Shown here in pieces: positions 63,346 to 64,000 of a DNA stretch of 64,000 nucleotides. The notes beneath the pieces were generated by a model, which made no database searches, was not told the origin of the DNA, and saw only the letters and a list, made by a program, of their open reading frames with translations. This stretch comes from Rhodosalinus sp041365695. Its GTDB lineage: Bacteria; Pseudomonadota; Alphaproteobacteria; Rhodobacterales; Rhodobacteraceae. How positions within the stretch are numbered: the stretch's first letter is position 1; each line of letters starts with the position of its first letter. A program made the translations under genes and the position numbers. The stretch covers positions 62,001 through 126,000 of the forward strand of contig NZ_JBGFSJ010000008.1 of assembly GCF_041365695.1 (NCBI RefSeq). The letters run 5' to 3'.

Positions 63346-64000
63346 TCAGGCGGGCAGGCCCGTCAGCGCCATGCCGTTCCGGCGATGCCGCCGCACGAGG
63401 CCGCGCTGGCGGTGACCGGCGGGGATCGGGCGCGCCGGATCGCACAGACGCGTGACGGTGACGCCCGGGAACATGAGCTCGAGCTCCCGCAGCGCCGCCG
63501 GTTCCAGCCGGCGCGCGGCCTCGGGCCCCAGCAAGAGCGTTTCGCTCGGAGCCCCCTCGGCCAGGATCACCTCGTGACGGTCGAGCACCAGGTGGACATA
63601 GGTCAGCGCCCCGGCGGGCGTCTCGCTGCGGATGCCGGGCAGGCCGAGCAGGCGCACGGCCGGGATCAGGACCTCGGATGTTCCGAACATGCGCCGGACG
63701 ATCGGCGAGGTGACGAGCATCCGGTGCTGTCGCGAGACGCGCAGCGTCCGGTGCGGCAGGCCGCCGCCGAGCGCACCGGCCTCGATCCGCACGGGGCGCA
63801 GGCGCGGCTCCTGCGCGAAGGCCTCGGGCCGAACGCATCGCGACAGGCAAAGCCGCAGCGGGCGCACCTGCCCCGCCGCGGTGCGCACCGGATCGCCGGG
63901 CCGCAGCTTCTCGACGGGAACCTCCCCGTCGGGGGTGGCGATCCGGGTGCCGGCGGCGAAGCAGATCGGCGAGACCAGGTCGCCGGCCTCGGTCGTGGGC
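63346..64000 (-). CDS. Hint domain-containing protein, C-terminal fragment
   Basis: A gene cut by the right edge; the frame is open to 64000 and about 217 residues of the C-terminal part are seen. It contains the Hedgehog/intein (Hint) fold start: PICFAAGTRIATPDGEVPVEKL, then RPGDPVRTAAGQVRPLRL. The Cys of PICFAAGT is the usual autoprocessing nucleophile. The block SRQHRMLVTSPIVRRMFG is common in Rhodobacterial Hint_2 proteins. Members are often large secreted or surface proteins; the upstream domain is not visible here. It is separated from pheS by 59 nt. Confidence 0.85.
   Translation of the reverse strand, partial: PTTEAGDLVSPICFAAGTRIATPDGEVPVEKLRPGDPVRTAAGQVRPLRLCLSRCVRPEAFAQEPRLRPVRIEAGALGGGLPHRTLRVSRQHRMLVTSPIVRRMFGTSEVLIPAVRLLGLPGIRSETPAGALTYVHLVLDRHEVILAEGAPSETLLLGPEAARRLEPAALRELELMFPGVTVTRLCDPARPIPAGHRQRGLVRRHRRNGMALTGLPA

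Overview
The window is about 64 kb of very GC-rich chromosome, with coding third positions mostly G or C. Gene content and order point to an alphaproteobacterium of the Rhodobacteraceae (Roseobacter/Rhodobacter group). Indicators are secA next to a parvulin, argJ and mutT; a rimP-nusA-ylxR-infB operon; purH-lspA-DUF3035 lipoprotein followed by a tandem pair of M16 peptidases; rbfA divergent from dapB; a DUF1674 protein beside rsmB; and a Hint-domain protein. No 16S sequence is present, so this rests on gene content. The window is core chromosome. I found no phage, insertion sequence, CRISPR array, tRNA or rRNA.

Layout. 1-4.0 kb (minus): secA and two secreted or anchored proteins. 4.2-6.7 kb (plus): parvulin foldase, argJ, mutT, tightly coupled. 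6.9-12.5 kb (minus): rimP-nusA-ylxR-infB, with a promoter and a terminator-like hairpin in its leader and an intrinsic terminator at its end. 12.7-20.1 kb: transporters, a methyltransferase, a class II aldolase/VOC pair, AMP nucleosidase and an HU-type protein. 20.1-25.6 kb: AEC transporter and aroC (minus), then a TPP-riboswitch-controlled thiBPQ operon (plus). 25.7-29.5 kb: fadH-like flavoenzyme, Asp/Glu racemase, LysR regulator. 29.6-33.3 kb: phosphodiester glycosidase/rbfA, dapB, a small secreted protein, a GAPDH paralogue and DUF1674. 33.4-42.0 kb (plus): rsmB, heparinase-like protein, purH, lspA, DUF3035 lipoprotein and the M16 pair. 42.0-49.3 kb: dapA, lytic transglycosylase, DMT transporter/mnmD divergent from an FAD oxidoreductase, FMN reductase, a small ORF and map. 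49.4-54.9 kb: sfsA, an overlapping chain of CinA-like, GNAT, AhpD-like and OmpA-like genes, then a SulP transporter. 55.0-63.3 kb (minus): YtoQ and a phosphoribosyltransferase, then pheT and pheS separated by five genes. The right edge cuts a Hint-domain gene.

How genes work together. Many neighbours overlap by 4 nt (ATGA or GTGA) or share a base, implying translational coupling. Themes are protein export and envelope (secA, parvulin, lspA with lipoproteins, Slt, M16 pair), translation (rimP/nusA/infB, rbfA, rsmB, mnmD, map, pheS/T), lysine/cell wall (dapA, dapB) and thiamine import. No clearly novel multi-gene system was found. The observations most worth follow-up are the terminator-like hairpin in the rimP leader, the TPP riboswitch with a Shine-Dalgarno-sequestering helix, an active/degenerate M16 pair, a split and divergent MnmC-like pair, a YtoQ/phosphoribosyltransferase pair and the gene set between pheS and pheT.
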